A DNA stretch of 64,000 nucleotides, taken from the NCBI RefSeq assembly GCF_009827315.1, contig NZ_WTYF01000003.1:161501-225500 (forward strand), read 5' to 3'. Positions within the stretch are counted from its first letter, which is position 1; each line of letters begins with the position of its first letter. A program made the position numbers and the translations under genes. A model generated the notes under the pieces. That model searched no databases and was not told the origin of the DNA. It saw nothing but the letters and a program-made list of their open reading frames with translations. This DNA comes from Qipengyuania gaetbuli. GTDB taxonomy: Bacteria; Pseudomonadota; Alphaproteobacteria; Sphingomonadales; Sphingomonadaceae. Below, in pieces: positions 37,881 through 46,998 of this stretch.

Positions 37881-37887
37881 AGCCAAC

Positions 37888-38904
37888 ATGACTTCAATTC
37901 CCATTCGCGAGCGAACGCTCGACCTGATCGGCAACACGCCGCTCGTCCGCCTCGAAGGGCCGAGCGCGGAAGCCGGCTGCGACATCTACGGCAAGTGCGA
38001 ATTCGCCAATCCCGGCGCCTCGGTTAAGGACCGCGCCGCGCTCTACATCATCCGCGATGCAGAAGCGCGGGGCGAACTGAAGCCCGGCGGCACCGTGGTC
38101 GAAGGCACGGCCGGCAACACCGGTATCGGCATTGCGCTGGTCGCCAATGCGCTGGGCTATCGCACGATCATCGTGATGCCCGACAACCAGTCGAAGGAAA
38201 AGATGCAGACCCTGCGCGCGCTCGGCGCGGAGCTGGTCCTCGTCCCGCCGACCAAATACGCCGACCCCAACCATTTCCAGCACGTCTCGCGCCGCATGGC
38301 GGACGAGATCGAGGGCGCCATCTGGGCGGGCCAGTTCGACAATACCGCCAACCGCAAGGCGCATATCGAAGGCACGGCGAAGGAAATCTGGGACCAGACG
38401 GGCGGCCGGATCGACGGCTTCACCTGTGCAGCGGGCACCGGCGGCACGATTGCCGGCGTCGGCATGGGCCTTAAGGAACTGGACGAGAATGTCGTCATCG
38501 CCCTGACCGACCCGCACGGCGCGGCGCTGTACAATTACTACGCCAATGGCGAACTCAAGGCCGAAGGGTCTTCGGTTGCCGAAGGCATCGGCCAGGGCCG
38601 CATCACCGGCAATCTCGAAGGCGCGCCGATCGACACGCAGTTTCGCGTTTCCGACGAGGAAGGCTTGAAGTGGGTCGCTCGCCTGCTGCGCGAGGAAGGC
38701 CTGTGTCTCGGCCTGTCGAGCGGCATCAATGTCGGCGGCGCGGTCGAACTGGGCAAGCGGCTGGTGGCCGAAGGCCGCGAAAACCCGCGCGTGGTCACCA
38801 TCCTGTGCGACACGGGCTTCCGCTATCTCTCGACGCTCTACAATGCAGAGTGGCTGGAGGCGAAGGGCCTGCCGGTGTTCGACTGGCTCGAAGGCACCGA
38901 TTGA
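37888..38904 (+). CDS. cysK: Cysteine synthase A
   Basis: A 338-residue PLP enzyme making cysteine from O-acetylserine and sulfide. The PLP lysine is Lys47 in NPGASVKDRAALY. TAGNTGIGIALV is the substrate loop and AAGTGGTIAGVG the phosphate loop. The C-terminal DTGFRYLSTLYN is typical of CysK. Length is about 20 residues over the usual, with a somewhat different middle part. The ATG has no clear ribosome site of its own; the candidate lies in the hairpin just upstream. Confidence 0.95.
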   Translation: MTSIPIRERTLDLIGNTPLVRLEGPSAEAGCDIYGKCEFANPGASVKDRAALYIIRDAEARGELKPGGTVVEGTAGNTGIGIALVANALGYRTIIVMPDNQSKEKMQTLRALGAELVLVPPTKYADPNHFQHVSRRMADEIEGAIWAGQFDNTANRKAHIEGTAKEIWDQTGGRIDGFTCAAGTGGTIAGVGMGLKELDENVVIALTDPHGAALYNYYANGELKAEGSSVAEGIGQGRITGNLEGAPIDTQFRVSDEEGLKWVARLLREEGLCLGLSSGINVGGAVELGKRLVAEGRENPRVVTILCDTGFRYLSTLYNAEWLEAKGLPVFDWLEGTD

Positions 38905-38936
38905 CCTCGCGCCCCAAGCAGCGCAGAATCTCCCGA

Positions 38937-39302
38937 ATGCCGCGCTATTTCGATCTGTCGACCAGCAAGCCCGAGCCGGGCGAGCTTCCCGAGGTTCCGC
39001 TCGGGGGCACCCGTGCGCAGGCCATTCATCGCATGCAGATCGGCGTGGCCGGTGTGGTCCTGATGGTCCTGCTCGTCGGACTTGCGAGCCTCGTCCAGGA
39101 ACGCACCCGCGAAGTCGATGCCGCTGCCGTGCCGGAAGCTGCCTCCACGACCGAGCCGAGCGCCGGCCCGACGCAGGCCGACCCGCTGGTGGAAGCGGGC
39201 GTGGTCCCCGATCTTCCCGCCGGACCCAGCCCGACCGCATCGCAAAGTCCGGCCCCCGTGCCCGAACAGGGTGTCGGCAATGCCGCGCCTGCGGGCGAAT
39301 AA
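38937..39302 (+). CDS. Small single-pass membrane protein of unknown function
   Basis: A 121-residue protein: a soluble N-terminus (MPRYFDLSTSKPEPGELPEV), one membrane helix (about 32-52, IGVAGVVLMVLLVGLASLV), then a low-complexity Ala/Pro/Glu tail. A TTG at 38901 is also in frame. I know no family. It overlaps the next gene by 23 bases and precedes the dcw cluster. Confidence 0.7.
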   Translation: MPRYFDLSTSKPEPGELPEVPLGGTRAQAIHRMQIGVAGVVLMVLLVGLASLVQERTREVDAAAVPEAASTTEPSAGPTQADPLVEAGVVPDLPAGPSPTASQSPAPVPEQGVGNAAPAGE

Positions 39303-40035
39303 CCTCCTAGCTCCGCTTGCCGCCCTCCTGCTCGCCGCGTGCGGGGCGGATGGCGGCGCGGCGGACGAGGCTGCCGCCGAAGGACCGCGCGAGCGGCTGG
39401 GCCTGTTCACCACACTGCCGATCTACTGGAACGAGCAGCAGGACATTGCCGCCATGCTCGAACCTGAAGCGCAGGAGCCTTCCTGGGTTCGTGCCGCGCT
39501 GGAAGAACGTCACGAGCTGGTGCCGCTCGACACGCTGGAAGTCGGTGGCATCTCCGGCCTCGACACGCTTCTCATCGCACAGCCGCGCGCCTTGTCGGCC
39601 GCCGAGAACGTCGCGCTCGACGACTGGGTGCGCGGAGGGGGCAGGGCGCTGGTGCTGGCCGATCCCTTCCTGACCCAGCATTCCGATTTCGCGCTGGGCG
39701 ATCCGCGCCGGCCCTTCGATGTCGTGCTGATCTCGCCCATCCTCGCACGCTGGGGCCTCGCGCTCGAATTCGACGATGCGCAGGGCGAGGAAGAGCGCGT
39801 CGTCACGGTCGGCGATGTGGCGGTGCCTGTCCGGCTGGCCGGTCGCTTTGTTGCGGCGGAAAGCGGTGAAGATGCCGAATGCGCCATCGCGGGCGAAGGC
39901 CTGCTGGCCGATTGCAGCGTGGGCGAGGGGCGCGTGCTGCTGCTGGCGGATGCCGCCATCCTCGACACCGAAAGCGACGACGAAAACCGCCGTGCCGCAG
40001 TCGAGTCGCTGCTGGCGCGACTCCGGAAGCGTTAG
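39280..40035 (+). CDS. Lipoprotein with GldG/DUF4350-like domain
   Basis: A 251-residue protein. The leader ends in ALLLAACGAD (lipobox). The rest resembles the periplasmic domain of GldG-type ABC-associated proteins (PF09822/DUF4350): ERLGLFTTLPIYWNEQ, then a segment with VRGGGRALVLADPFLTQHSDF and RVLLLADAAILDTES. No ABC ATPase or permease is near. It overlaps the preceding small membrane protein, so they form a pair just before the dcw promoter. Function unknown. Confidence 0.8.
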   Translation: MPRLRANNLLAPLAALLLAACGADGGAADEAAAEGPRERLGLFTTLPIYWNEQQDIAAMLEPEAQEPSWVRAALEERHELVPLDTLEVGGISGLDTLLIAQPRALSAAENVALDDWVRGGGRALVLADPFLTQHSDFALGDPRRPFDVVLISPILARWGLALEFDDAQGEEERVVTVGDVAVPVRLAGRFVAAESGEDAECAIAGEGLLADCSVGEGRVLLLADAAILDTESDDENRRAAVESLLARLRKR

Positions 40036-40039
40036 GGTA

Positions 40040-40076
40040 CGGGAAAACCCGGGAGGGATGCCGGGAATTTGCGGGA
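40040..40076 (+). repeat. Four phased CGGGA repeats, forward
   Basis: CGGGA occurs at 40040, 40050, 40062 and 40072 (spacing 10, 12, 10), just after the stop at 40035. Resembles MraZ operator geometry (TGGGN with 5-base spacers in E. coli). Confidence 0.6.
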
Positions 40077-40112
40077 CCGCACCCGATTCTCCGCGGAATT
40101 CCGTGACTTGGC

Positions 40113-40127
40113 TTAAGGATGTGGTAA
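40113..40127 (+). promoter_or_regulatory. CtrA-like site in the dcw promoter region
   Basis: TTAA, seven bases (GGATGTG), GTAA: 7 of 8 matches to TTAA-N7-TTAA. It overlaps the -10-like TAAGAT. Confidence 0.35.
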
Positions 40128-40185
40128 GATTGCCCACAAGCTTTTTCGGTAAAAACACATTATAAATCAGTATATTGCTGGTTTA

Positions 40186-40230
40186 TCCCGTAATTTCCCG
40201 CAATTTTCCCTTCCATCCCCGCGTCTCCCG
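40186..40230 (-). repeat. Five phased CGGGA-type repeats, reverse
   Basis: On the plus strand TCCC(G/T/C) starts at 40186, 40196, 40207, 40216 and 40226 (spacing 10, 11, 9, 10); three are TCCCG. Read on the minus strand these are CGGGA, CGGGA, AGGGA, GGGGA, CGGGA. They lie just downstream of TATATT (40171-40176). Confidence 0.65.
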
Positions 40231-40371
40231 CGATAAATCTACCTGACATCGGACAGCCAGTGTCTTTGCGCGCTCGATCAATGGGTTGGGCGAGCCGGTC
40301 GAGCCTTGCTCGCCCGGGACGGGGGAGGTGTGTCCGGGCAATGTGTCGAACACGAGCCGGGGACGGGGCAG

Positions 40372-40857
40372 GTGCAATTCGGAGGGTACAGCGGACAAGC
40401 CTATTCGCCTGCGGGCGACAAGGGCCGCTTTGTGCTTCCGCCGGTCTTCCGCAAGGCGCTCAAGGAATCCAGTGACGGCCGCGTGCTGTGCCTCATGAAG
40501 CACAACAAGTGGGACTGCCTCGTCGGCTTCGGCCTGTCGCGCAAGGAAGAGCTCAACGACCAGCTCGACCGCGAGGAAGAAATGGCCGTGCGCCTCGGCA
40601 GGGATTTCGACCGCGACACCCGCGCCAGCCAGCTGTTCGGCTTTATCGAGATGCCCTTCGACGACAGCGGCCGCTTCGTGATGCCGGAGCACCTGCGTGC
40701 GCTCGGCAAGATCGAGGACGGTCTCTATTTCCAGGGCGGCGGCCGCTTCTTCACTCTGTGGAACCCTGCCGAACTGGCCAAGATGGACGATGAATGGGCG
40801 GGCGCGAAGGCGGCCTGCGAAAGCTTCCTCGCCGAAGCGAAGGCGAAGGGCAAATGA
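40372..40857 (+). CDS. mraZ: Transcriptional regulator MraZ
   Basis: A 161-residue AbrB-fold regulator, first gene of the dcw cluster. It has two copies of the MraZ domain: [16 protein letters not shown] near the start and [18 protein letters not shown] in the second half, each with the DxxGR(x)xLP-type core. In E. coli MraZ represses its own promoter. GTG 40372 ([15 protein letters not shown]) has GGGGCAG upstream. The stop overlaps the rsmH start (ATGA). Confidence 0.95.
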   Translation: MQFGGYSGQAYSPAGDKGRFVLPPVFRKALKESSDGRVLCLMKHNKWDCLVGFGLSRKEELNDQLDREEEMAVRLGRDFDRDTRASQLFGFIEMPFDDSGRFVMPEHLRALGKIEDGLYFQGGGRFFTLWNPAELAKMDDEWAGAKAACESFLAEAKAKGK

Positions 40858-41792
40858 GCGCCGCGCCCCATATCCCCGTCCTCCTCGACGAAGTGATCGA
40901 GGCTCTCGACCCGCAGCCGGGCGACGTCGTCATCGACGCGACCTTCGGTGCGGGCGGCTATACGCGCGCGCTGCTGGAGCGCGGCGCGACGGTCCATGCC
41001 TTCGACCGGGATCCCGACGCAATTGCTGCGGGTCGCACCTGGCGCGAGACGGGGGAAAACCCGCCGCGCCTTATTCTCCATCCGCATCGTTTCTCCGAAA
41101 TGCTCGACGTCATGACGTCGACCGGGGTGGCGCGAGTCGATGGCGTGGTGATGGATATCGGTGTGTCTTCAATGCAGCTTGACCAGGCGGAGCGCGGCTT
41201 CGCCTTTTCCGCGGACGGTCCGCTCGACATGCGCATGAGCCAGGACGGTGAAAGCGCGGCAGATTTTCTCAATACTGCCGACGAAGCGGCGATTGCCGAC
41301 GTCATCTATCGCTATGGCGAGGAACGCCAGTCGCGCCGCGTGGCCCGCGCCATCGTCGCCGCGCGCCCGCTGGAGACGACCGGCGAACTGGCGCGCGTGG
41401 TGCGCAGCGCCCTGGGGCACAAGCCCCATGACAAGAAGGACCCAGCCACCCGCACTTTCCAGGCCATCAGGATTCACGTGAACGGCGAGCTCGACGAACT
41501 GTCCCAGGGGCTGTCCGCCGCCGAACACCTGCTGCGCGAAGGGGGCCGCCTTGCGGTGGTCAGCTTCCACAGCCTCGAAGACCGGATCGTCAAGCGCTTC
41601 CTGCGCGAGGCATCCTCAACCCCAAGCGCCTCGCGTCACGTCCCACAGGCGGCGCAGCGCGATCCGGTCTTCATCAAGGTTTCCAAGGCAATCAAGCCGA
41701 CCGATGCCGAGATCGAGCGCAACCCGCGCGCCCGCTCCTCGGTCCTGCGCCATGCCACGCGCACGGCCACAGAAGCGAGGGAGGCGGCATGA
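40854..41792 (+). CDS. rsmH: 16S rRNA (cytosine-1402-N4)-methyltransferase
   Basis: A 312-residue SAM enzyme (MraW). [13 protein letters not shown] opens it, [17 protein letters not shown] is the SAM loop and [18 protein letters not shown] carries the conserved motif. The C-terminal [16 protein letters not shown] is family-typical. It overlaps mraZ and ftsL by 4 bases each. Confidence 0.97.
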   Translation: MSAAPHIPVLLDEVIEALDPQPGDVVIDATFGAGGYTRALLERGATVHAFDRDPDAIAAGRTWRETGENPPRLILHPHRFSEMLDVMTSTGVARVDGVVMDIGVSSMQLDQAERGFAFSADGPLDMRMSQDGESAADFLNTADEAAIADVIYRYGEERQSRRVARAIVAARPLETTGELARVVRSALGHKPHDKKDPATRTFQAIRIHVNGELDELSQGLSAAEHLLREGGRLAVVSFHSLEDRIVKRFLREASSTPSASRHVPQAAQRDPVFIKVSKAIKPTDAEIERNPRARSSVLRHATRTATEAREAA

Positions 41793-42304
41793 TGGCCCGG
41801 TCTTCCCGCCTGCACCAGATCGGCTGGCTCCTCTCGCTCGGCGCCTGCCTTGCAGTGCTCCTCGCGCTCACCTTCAAAGTGAACGCGGTGAAGAGCGACG
41901 TGCGCCTTGTCGAACGCCAGATCATCGCTGCCGAACGCGCCAAGCTGATGCTCGAAACCGAGTTCCAGACCCGCGCCAGCCAGCAGCAGCTCGCCGCCTG
42001 GAACCAGGTCGAGTTCGGATATTCCGCCCCCCGGGCCGACCAGTATGTCGAGCAGGAACGCCAGCTCGCCGCGCTCGGCTCGCCGCGCGGGATGGATGCC
42101 CCGGAGCCCATTCGTGTCGCCATGCTCCGCCCTGTCAGCCAGGGTGAAGACGAAGAGAGCCTCTTCGGGGACTGGCTCGGCGAGGAGGAACAACCTCCCG
42201 CCGACGCCCGGCGTGACGTCGCAAACGGCCTCGCCACCACGCTTGCCCAGCGCCTGTCGCAGCCGGGCAATGCCACGCTTGCCGCTGCCGAGGTGGCTCG
42301 GTGA
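41789..42304 (+). CDS. ftsL: Cell division protein FtsL
   Basis: A 171-residue bitopic protein in the FtsL position. One membrane helix (about 11-30, [19 protein letters not shown]) is followed by a coiled-coil-like region ([20 protein letters not shown]). Sequence is weakly conserved in this family, so position and topology carry much of the call. The C-terminal Asp/Glu-rich tail is longer than in E. coli FtsL. With FtsB and FtsQ it would link FtsW-FtsI to the ring. Confidence 0.85.
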   Translation: MMARSSRLHQIGWLLSLGACLAVLLALTFKVNAVKSDVRLVERQIIAAERAKLMLETEFQTRASQQQLAAWNQVEFGYSAPRADQYVEQERQLAALGSPRGMDAPEPIRVAMLRPVSQGEDEESLFGDWLGEEEQPPADARRDVANGLATTLAQRLSQPGNATLAAAEVAR

Positions 42305-44049
42305 ACGCTTTTTCCGCCATCCATGGCGGGCCCGGCGCGGTTAGCATGGCGGTTGCAAGCGGGCGGGTGCAGCTCGTCACGCTGCGCCAGCGCTCGCTCG
42401 ACCTCGCGCGCTGGCGCGTGCTGTGGATCGCGCTCGCTTTCGCGCTGGCCGCAATGGTCGCGCTGATGCGCATTTCCTATCTCGGCATGAACGGCGAGGG
42501 CGCCCGCGCTACCTCGCTGGCCGATGCCCTGCTGCCCCCGCGCGGCGAGATCACCGACCGCAACGGCGTGCCGCTGGCGCGCGCTTTCCCGGCCTATGCC
42601 CTGTGGTTCAATCCCAAGGCGCTGGGCGAGGACGGCGATCCGCTGGTGCGTTCGCCGCGCGAAGTGGCGCGCAAGCTGGTCGCCATCTTCCCCGATCTCG
42701 ACGAGAACAAGCTGACCGCGCATCTCGCGTCGGGCAAGCAGGGCTACCTGCGCCGCCGCCTGCTGCCGGAAGAAGCCAACCGTGTGCAGGAAATCGGCGA
42801 GCTCGCGCTCGAAGTACCGATGGAGCAGGACCGCCACTATCCGCAGGGAGCGATGGGCGCGCACGTGCTCGGCTATGTCGCTGCCGACGGCACGGGCCGC
42901 GTCGGGATGGAGCAGGTCCTGAACGACCATCTCAGCAATCCCGCTACCCGCGGCACGCCGGTCGCGCTGTCGATCGACGTGCGCGTGCAGGGCGCGCTGG
43001 AGGATGAACTGCGCCGCGGCATGAAGCTGACGCAGGCGCAGGGCGGTGCGGGCATCGTGCTCGACGTCGATACGGGCGAAGTGCTCGCGCTGGCCTCGCT
43101 TCCCGAATTCGACCCCAACAAGATCGACGAACGCGGCCAGGCGCTGATGTTCAACCGCGTGACCAACCAGGTCTACGAACTGGGTTCGACCTTCAAGCCG
43201 CTGACTGTGGCGGCCGCGATCGATTCCGGCACGATCCGGGACCTCGGCAAGCGCTACGACGCATCGCCCGTGAAGGTCGGCCGCTTCACCATCAAGGACA
43301 GCCACGCGATGGGCCCGACGCTCAACGCGGTGGAAACGCTGATCCACTCGTCCAACACCACCACTGCTCGTATCGCCGACGACATGGGGCCGGAACGCCT
43401 GCGCCAGTACATGATCGACATGGGCATGAACGAGCGTCCGCACATCGAACTGCCGGCCAAGGGCTTCCCGCTCTGGCCGCGCGGCGACTGGGCGCGCCTG
43501 ACCAACATGACCGTTGGTTTCGGCCACGGTATCGCCGTGACCCCGCTGCACCTCGCCAGCGCCTATGCCGCCATGGTCAACGGCGGTGTCTGGCGTCCCG
43601 CTACACTGAAGAAGCTGGGCGCGGGCGAAGCACCCAAGGGTCGCCGCGTGTTCAAGGCTTCCACCTCCAGCCGGATGCGCCAGATGATGCGCGCCATTGC
43701 CGTCTACGGTACCGGCCGCAATGCCGACGCACCGGGTTACCGTGTGGGCGGCAAGACCGGCTCTGCCGAAAAGCCCGGCGGTTCGGCCGGCTATCGCAAG
43801 ACCGCGCTGGTTTCGACCTTCGCCGCGGCCTTCCCGATGGACCGTCCGCGCTACGTCATTATCGCCATGCTCGACGAGCCCAAGGGCACCGTCGCCTCCA
43901 GTTTCCAGCGGACTGCCGCATGGAATGCAGCGCCCATCGTGGGCCGGCTCGTCCCGCGCATCGGGCCGTTGATCGGCGTGCGCCCCGACGATACGCGCGA
44001 CATCGACATCTCGGCAATCAAGCCGCTGATCCCGGAGGCGCAGGAGTGA
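42301..44049 (+). CDS. ftsI: Septal peptidoglycan transpeptidase (PBP3)
   Basis: A 582-residue class B penicillin-binding protein. A basic N-terminus and one helix (about 40-58) are followed by the dimerisation domain (PPRGEITDRNGVPLARAF) and the transpeptidase. The active-site serine is Ser296 in GSTFKPL. SSN lies in HSSNTTTARIAD, and KTGSA with Lys485 in VGGKTGSAEKPG. Start is GTG 42301. It overlaps ftsL and murE by 4 bases. Confidence 0.97.
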   Translation: MNAFSAIHGGPGAVSMAVASGRVQLVTLRQRSLDLARWRVLWIALAFALAAMVALMRISYLGMNGEGARATSLADALLPPRGEITDRNGVPLARAFPAYALWFNPKALGEDGDPLVRSPREVARKLVAIFPDLDENKLTAHLASGKQGYLRRRLLPEEANRVQEIGELALEVPMEQDRHYPQGAMGAHVLGYVAADGTGRVGMEQVLNDHLSNPATRGTPVALSIDVRVQGALEDELRRGMKLTQAQGGAGIVLDVDTGEVLALASLPEFDPNKIDERGQALMFNRVTNQVYELGSTFKPLTVAAAIDSGTIRDLGKRYDASPVKVGRFTIKDSHAMGPTLNAVETLIHSSNTTTARIADDMGPERLRQYMIDMGMNERPHIELPAKGFPLWPRGDWARLTNMTVGFGHGIAVTPLHLASAYAAMVNGGVWRPATLKKLGAGEAPKGRRVFKASTSSRMRQMMRAIAVYGTGRNADAPGYRVGGKTGSAEKPGGSAGYRKTALVSTFAAAFPMDRPRYVIIAMLDEPKGTVASSFQRTAAWNAAPIVGRLVPRIGPLIGVRPDDTRDIDISAIKPLIPEAQE

Positions 44050-45518
44050 AGCTTTCAAGGCTGTGTGAAAAGGCTGGCATGGCGTGTCCCGAAGGGGGCG
44101 ATGCCAGCGTCACGGGCTTTGCGATCGACAATCGCAAGGTCGCGCCCGGCACGGTCTTCGGCGCGTTCCGCGGCAGCGTTTCCAATGGCGAGGATTACAT
44201 CCCTGCCGCCATCGAGGCAGGCGCAATCGCAGTCGTCGCACGGCCCGAAGCAAAGGTAGACGGCGCACTCCACATCGCGGCCGACGAACCGCGCAAGGCC
44301 TTCGCCCTGCTGGCGGCACAGTTCTTCACCCCCGTGCCCGACCATATCGTCGCGGTCACCGGCACCAACGGCAAGACCTCCACCGTCGAAATGACGCGCC
44401 AGATCTGGCGTATGGCGGGCGAGCGCGCGGCCAGCATCGGTACGCTGGGTGTTACCACCCCGGACGAGAGCGTTTCCACCGGCCTTACCACGCCCGACAT
44501 CGTCACTTTCCTGTCGAACATGAGCGGCCTTGCGCGCGAAGGCGTAACGCATGTCGCCTACGAAGCGTCGAGCCACGGCCTGTGGCAATCGCGCAACGAG
44601 GGGGTGCCGGTCGAAGCGGCTGCCTTCACCAATTTCAGCCGCGACCATCTCGACTACCACAAAGACATGGAAGACTATTTCGCGGCCAAGATGCGCCTCT
44701 TCGACGAGGTGGCATCGGACGGCGCGACTGCGGTGGTCTGGCTCGACGGCAGCGATTGGAATGCGCGCGTGGTCGAACACGCAAGGGCGCGCGGTCTTTC
44801 GGTCATGACGGTCGGCGAAACGGGCGATGACATCCGCCTCGTCAAGCGCGAGCCGACGCAGCTCGGCCAGTCGCTGACGGTCGAGCACGCCGGGGCGCAG
44901 CGGACCATCAACCTGCCCCTGATCGGTGCCTACCAGATCTCGAACGCGCTTGTCGCTGCAGGCCTTGCGCTTGCGACCGGTATCGATGCCGGCCGCGTCT
45001 GGGACGGCGTTGCCCGCCTGCAGCCCGTGCGCGGGCGGCTGGAACGCGCGGTCATCGCGCCCTCGGGTGCGCCGGTCTATATCGACTATGCCCATACGCC
45101 CGACGCGATCAAGGCGGCCATCGCCGCGCTCCGTCCGCATGTCACGGGCCGTCTCATCACGGTCTTCGGTGCCGGCGGCGACCGCGACCACGGCAAGCGC
45201 GCGCCGATGGGCGAGGCCGCTGCCAAGGCGAGCGATGTGGTTATCGTCACCGACGACAATCCGCGCGGGGAAGACCCTGCGGATATCCGCCGCGCCGTGC
45301 TTGAAGGCGCGAAGGGCGCCCGCGAGATAGCAGGCCGCCGCGACGCCATCTGCGCCGCCATCGGCGAGGCCGGTCCCGACGACATCGTGCTCGTCGCGGG
45401 CAAGGGACACGAACTGGGTCAGATCATCGGATCGGGAGAGAACATGAAGGTGCTGCCCTTCGACGATGTGGAAGTCGCGCGCGAATGCGCTGCCGCACTC
45501 GCCAGAGGTGACGCATGA
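44046..45518 (+). CDS. murE: UDP-N-acetylmuramoyl-tripeptide synthetase (meso-DAP-adding)
   Basis: A 490-residue ATP-dependent ligase. The P-loop is VTGTNGKTSTVEM; ASSHGL and FTNFSRDHLDYH are central motifs. DNPRGEDP is the DNPR motif of meso-diaminopimelate-adding enzymes, so the third residue is DAP. Start is GTG 44046 in the ftsI stop (GTGA). Confidence 0.97.
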   Translation: MKLSRLCEKAGMACPEGGDASVTGFAIDNRKVAPGTVFGAFRGSVSNGEDYIPAAIEAGAIAVVARPEAKVDGALHIAADEPRKAFALLAAQFFTPVPDHIVAVTGTNGKTSTVEMTRQIWRMAGERAASIGTLGVTTPDESVSTGLTTPDIVTFLSNMSGLAREGVTHVAYEASSHGLWQSRNEGVPVEAAAFTNFSRDHLDYHKDMEDYFAAKMRLFDEVASDGATAVVWLDGSDWNARVVEHARARGLSVMTVGETGDDIRLVKREPTQLGQSLTVEHAGAQRTINLPLIGAYQISNALVAAGLALATGIDAGRVWDGVARLQPVRGRLERAVIAPSGAPVYIDYAHTPDAIKAAIAALRPHVTGRLITVFGAGGDRDHGKRAPMGEAAAKASDVVIVTDDNPRGEDPADIRRAVLEGAKGAREIAGRRDAICAAIGEAGPDDIVLVAGKGHELGQIIGSGENMKVLPFDDVEVARECAAALARGDA

Positions 45519-46981
45519 GCGCTGCCATATTGCGCCATCCGGCTTTCATCGACTGGCATGCCGACCCGCGCGACCGCTTGCCGCTGACGCTGTGGGATGC
45601 CCGCGCCATCGCCGAGGCGACGGGCGGTACGGCCAGCTGCGATTTCCAGGTCGCGGGTGTCGAAATGGACAGCCGCGACGTGGTGCACGGCGATCTCTTC
45701 GTCGCGCTGAAGGGCGAGGCGATGGACGGCCACCGCTTCCTCGACAAGGCCTTCGCCAACGGCGCGGTCGCCGCGCTGGTGGACCGCCCGGTCGAATATC
45801 CGCACATCCTGGTCGAAGACACGACCGAGGCGTTGAAAGCGCTGGCCCGCGCAGCCCGCGAACGCACGCAGGCGCGTATCATCGGTGTCACCGGATCGGT
45901 CGGGAAGACGGGCGTCAAGGAAGCCATCTTCGCCGCGCTCGAACGCGCCAGCCGCGGGGCCGCGCACCGTTCGACCCGCAGCTACAACAACCATGTCGGC
46001 GTGCCGCTCAGCCTTGCGCGCATGGGTGCCCGCAGCCGTTTCGGCGTGTTCGAGATGGGCATGAACCATGCCGGCGAGATCGAGGGCCTGACCACGCAGG
46101 TCCGCCCGCATGTCGCGGTCATCACCACGATTGCGCCCGCCCATATCGAGAATTTGGGTTCGATGGAGGCCATCGCCGACGCCAAGGCGGAAATCTTTGC
46201 CGGGCTGGAGGCTGGCGGCACCGCGGTCATCCCCGCCGACACGCCCCACTACGAGCAGCTGCGCGCCGCTGCAGAGCGTCACGGCGCGAAGATCGTCAGC
46301 TTCGGCAAGGCGCGCCATGCAGACATGCGCCTGCTCGATGCCATTCCCAGCGCCAATGGCGGTAGCCTCGTCACTTGCGAATTCGATACCGGCCGCCTGT
46401 GCTACACCGTGGCCGAGCCGGGCGAACACTGGATCATCAACTCGCTCGCCGTGATGGCTGCCGTGCGGGCAGCGGGCGGCGACATGGCCGCAGCCGGCCT
46501 CGCGCTTGCCGAGATGGGCGGCCTCAAGGGCCGCGGTGCGCGCCACGGGATCGACGCGCCGGGGGGCAAGGCGCTGCTGATCGACGAAAGCTACAACGCC
46601 AACCCCGCCAGCATGCGCGCCACGCTTGCGCAGCTGGGCGCAACGCCGTCCACTCGCCGCATCGCGGTACTGGGCGCGATGAAGGAGCTTGGCGACTTCG
46701 GCCCGCAATTCCACGCCGACCTCGCGCAGCACGTGATTGCCGCCGACATCGACTATGCGGTGCTGGTGGGCGACGAGATGCGCGCGCTGGCCCGCGAACT
46801 GGGGAAACCGGTACTGAACTCGCTTGGCAAGCCGCTCGAGTGGGAGCATTGCCAGACCGCCGACGAGGCGATGGAGCTGCTCGAGGATTTCGGCATCGTG
46901 TCGGGCGACGCAGTGCTGGTGAAAGGCTCCAATTCGGTCGGTCTCGGCCGGCTCGTGGACCGTTTCACTCGCCCTGAATAG
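45515..46981 (+). CDS. murF: UDP-N-acetylmuramoyl-tripeptide-D-alanyl-D-alanine ligase
   Basis: A 488-residue Mur ligase adding D-Ala-D-Ala. The nucleotide loop is [26 protein letters not shown] follows, and [15 protein letters not shown] is the family motif. [15 protein letters not shown] is the C-terminal signature. It overlaps murE by 4 bases and precedes mraY by 17. Confidence 0.97.
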   Translation: MSAAILRHPAFIDWHADPRDRLPLTLWDARAIAEATGGTASCDFQVAGVEMDSRDVVHGDLFVALKGEAMDGHRFLDKAFANGAVAALVDRPVEYPHILVEDTTEALKALARAARERTQARIIGVTGSVGKTGVKEAIFAALERASRGAAHRSTRSYNNHVGVPLSLARMGARSRFGVFEMGMNHAGEIEGLTTQVRPHVAVITTIAPAHIENLGSMEAIADAKAEIFAGLEAGGTAVIPADTPHYEQLRAAAERHGAKIVSFGKARHADMRLLDAIPSANGGSLVTCEFDTGRLCYTVAEPGEHWIINSLAVMAAVRAAGGDMAAAGLALAEMGGLKGRGARHGIDAPGGKALLIDESYNANPASMRATLAQLGATPSTRRIAVLGAMKELGDFGPQFHADLAQHVIAADIDYAVLVGDEMRALARELGKPVLNSLGKPLEWEHCQTADEAMELLEDFGIVSGDAVLVKGSNSVGLGRLVDRFTRPE

Positions 46982-46998
46982 GAGGCCCGCGCGGCCCG

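Larger units (their letters stand above)
40036..40371. promoter_or_regulatory. 336-base gap upstream of mraZ: presumed dcw promoter region
   Basis: No gene is seen here. The centre (about 40100-40186) is AT-rich for this genome and holds TAAGAT (40125-40130) with GTGACT 16 bases upstream, and TATAAAT (40161-40167) and TATATT (40171-40176), which are -10-like. It also has one GANTC (40085-40089), one CtrA-like site (40113-40127) and two phased CGGGA arrays. The exact start is not determined. This is the only gap over 300 bases in the window. Confidence 0.6.

Noticed and set aside
37846..37887. A SAM-type riboswitch before cysK
   Set aside because: Only one simple hairpin is present in 42 bases; no conserved aptamer core.
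41692..44058. 788-codon open frame on the minus strand across rsmH-ftsL-ftsI
   Set aside because: It mirrors rsmH, ftsL and ftsI, whose motifs are complete; GC-rich codon bias leaves the opposite strand open. Product is Arg/His-rich with no domain.
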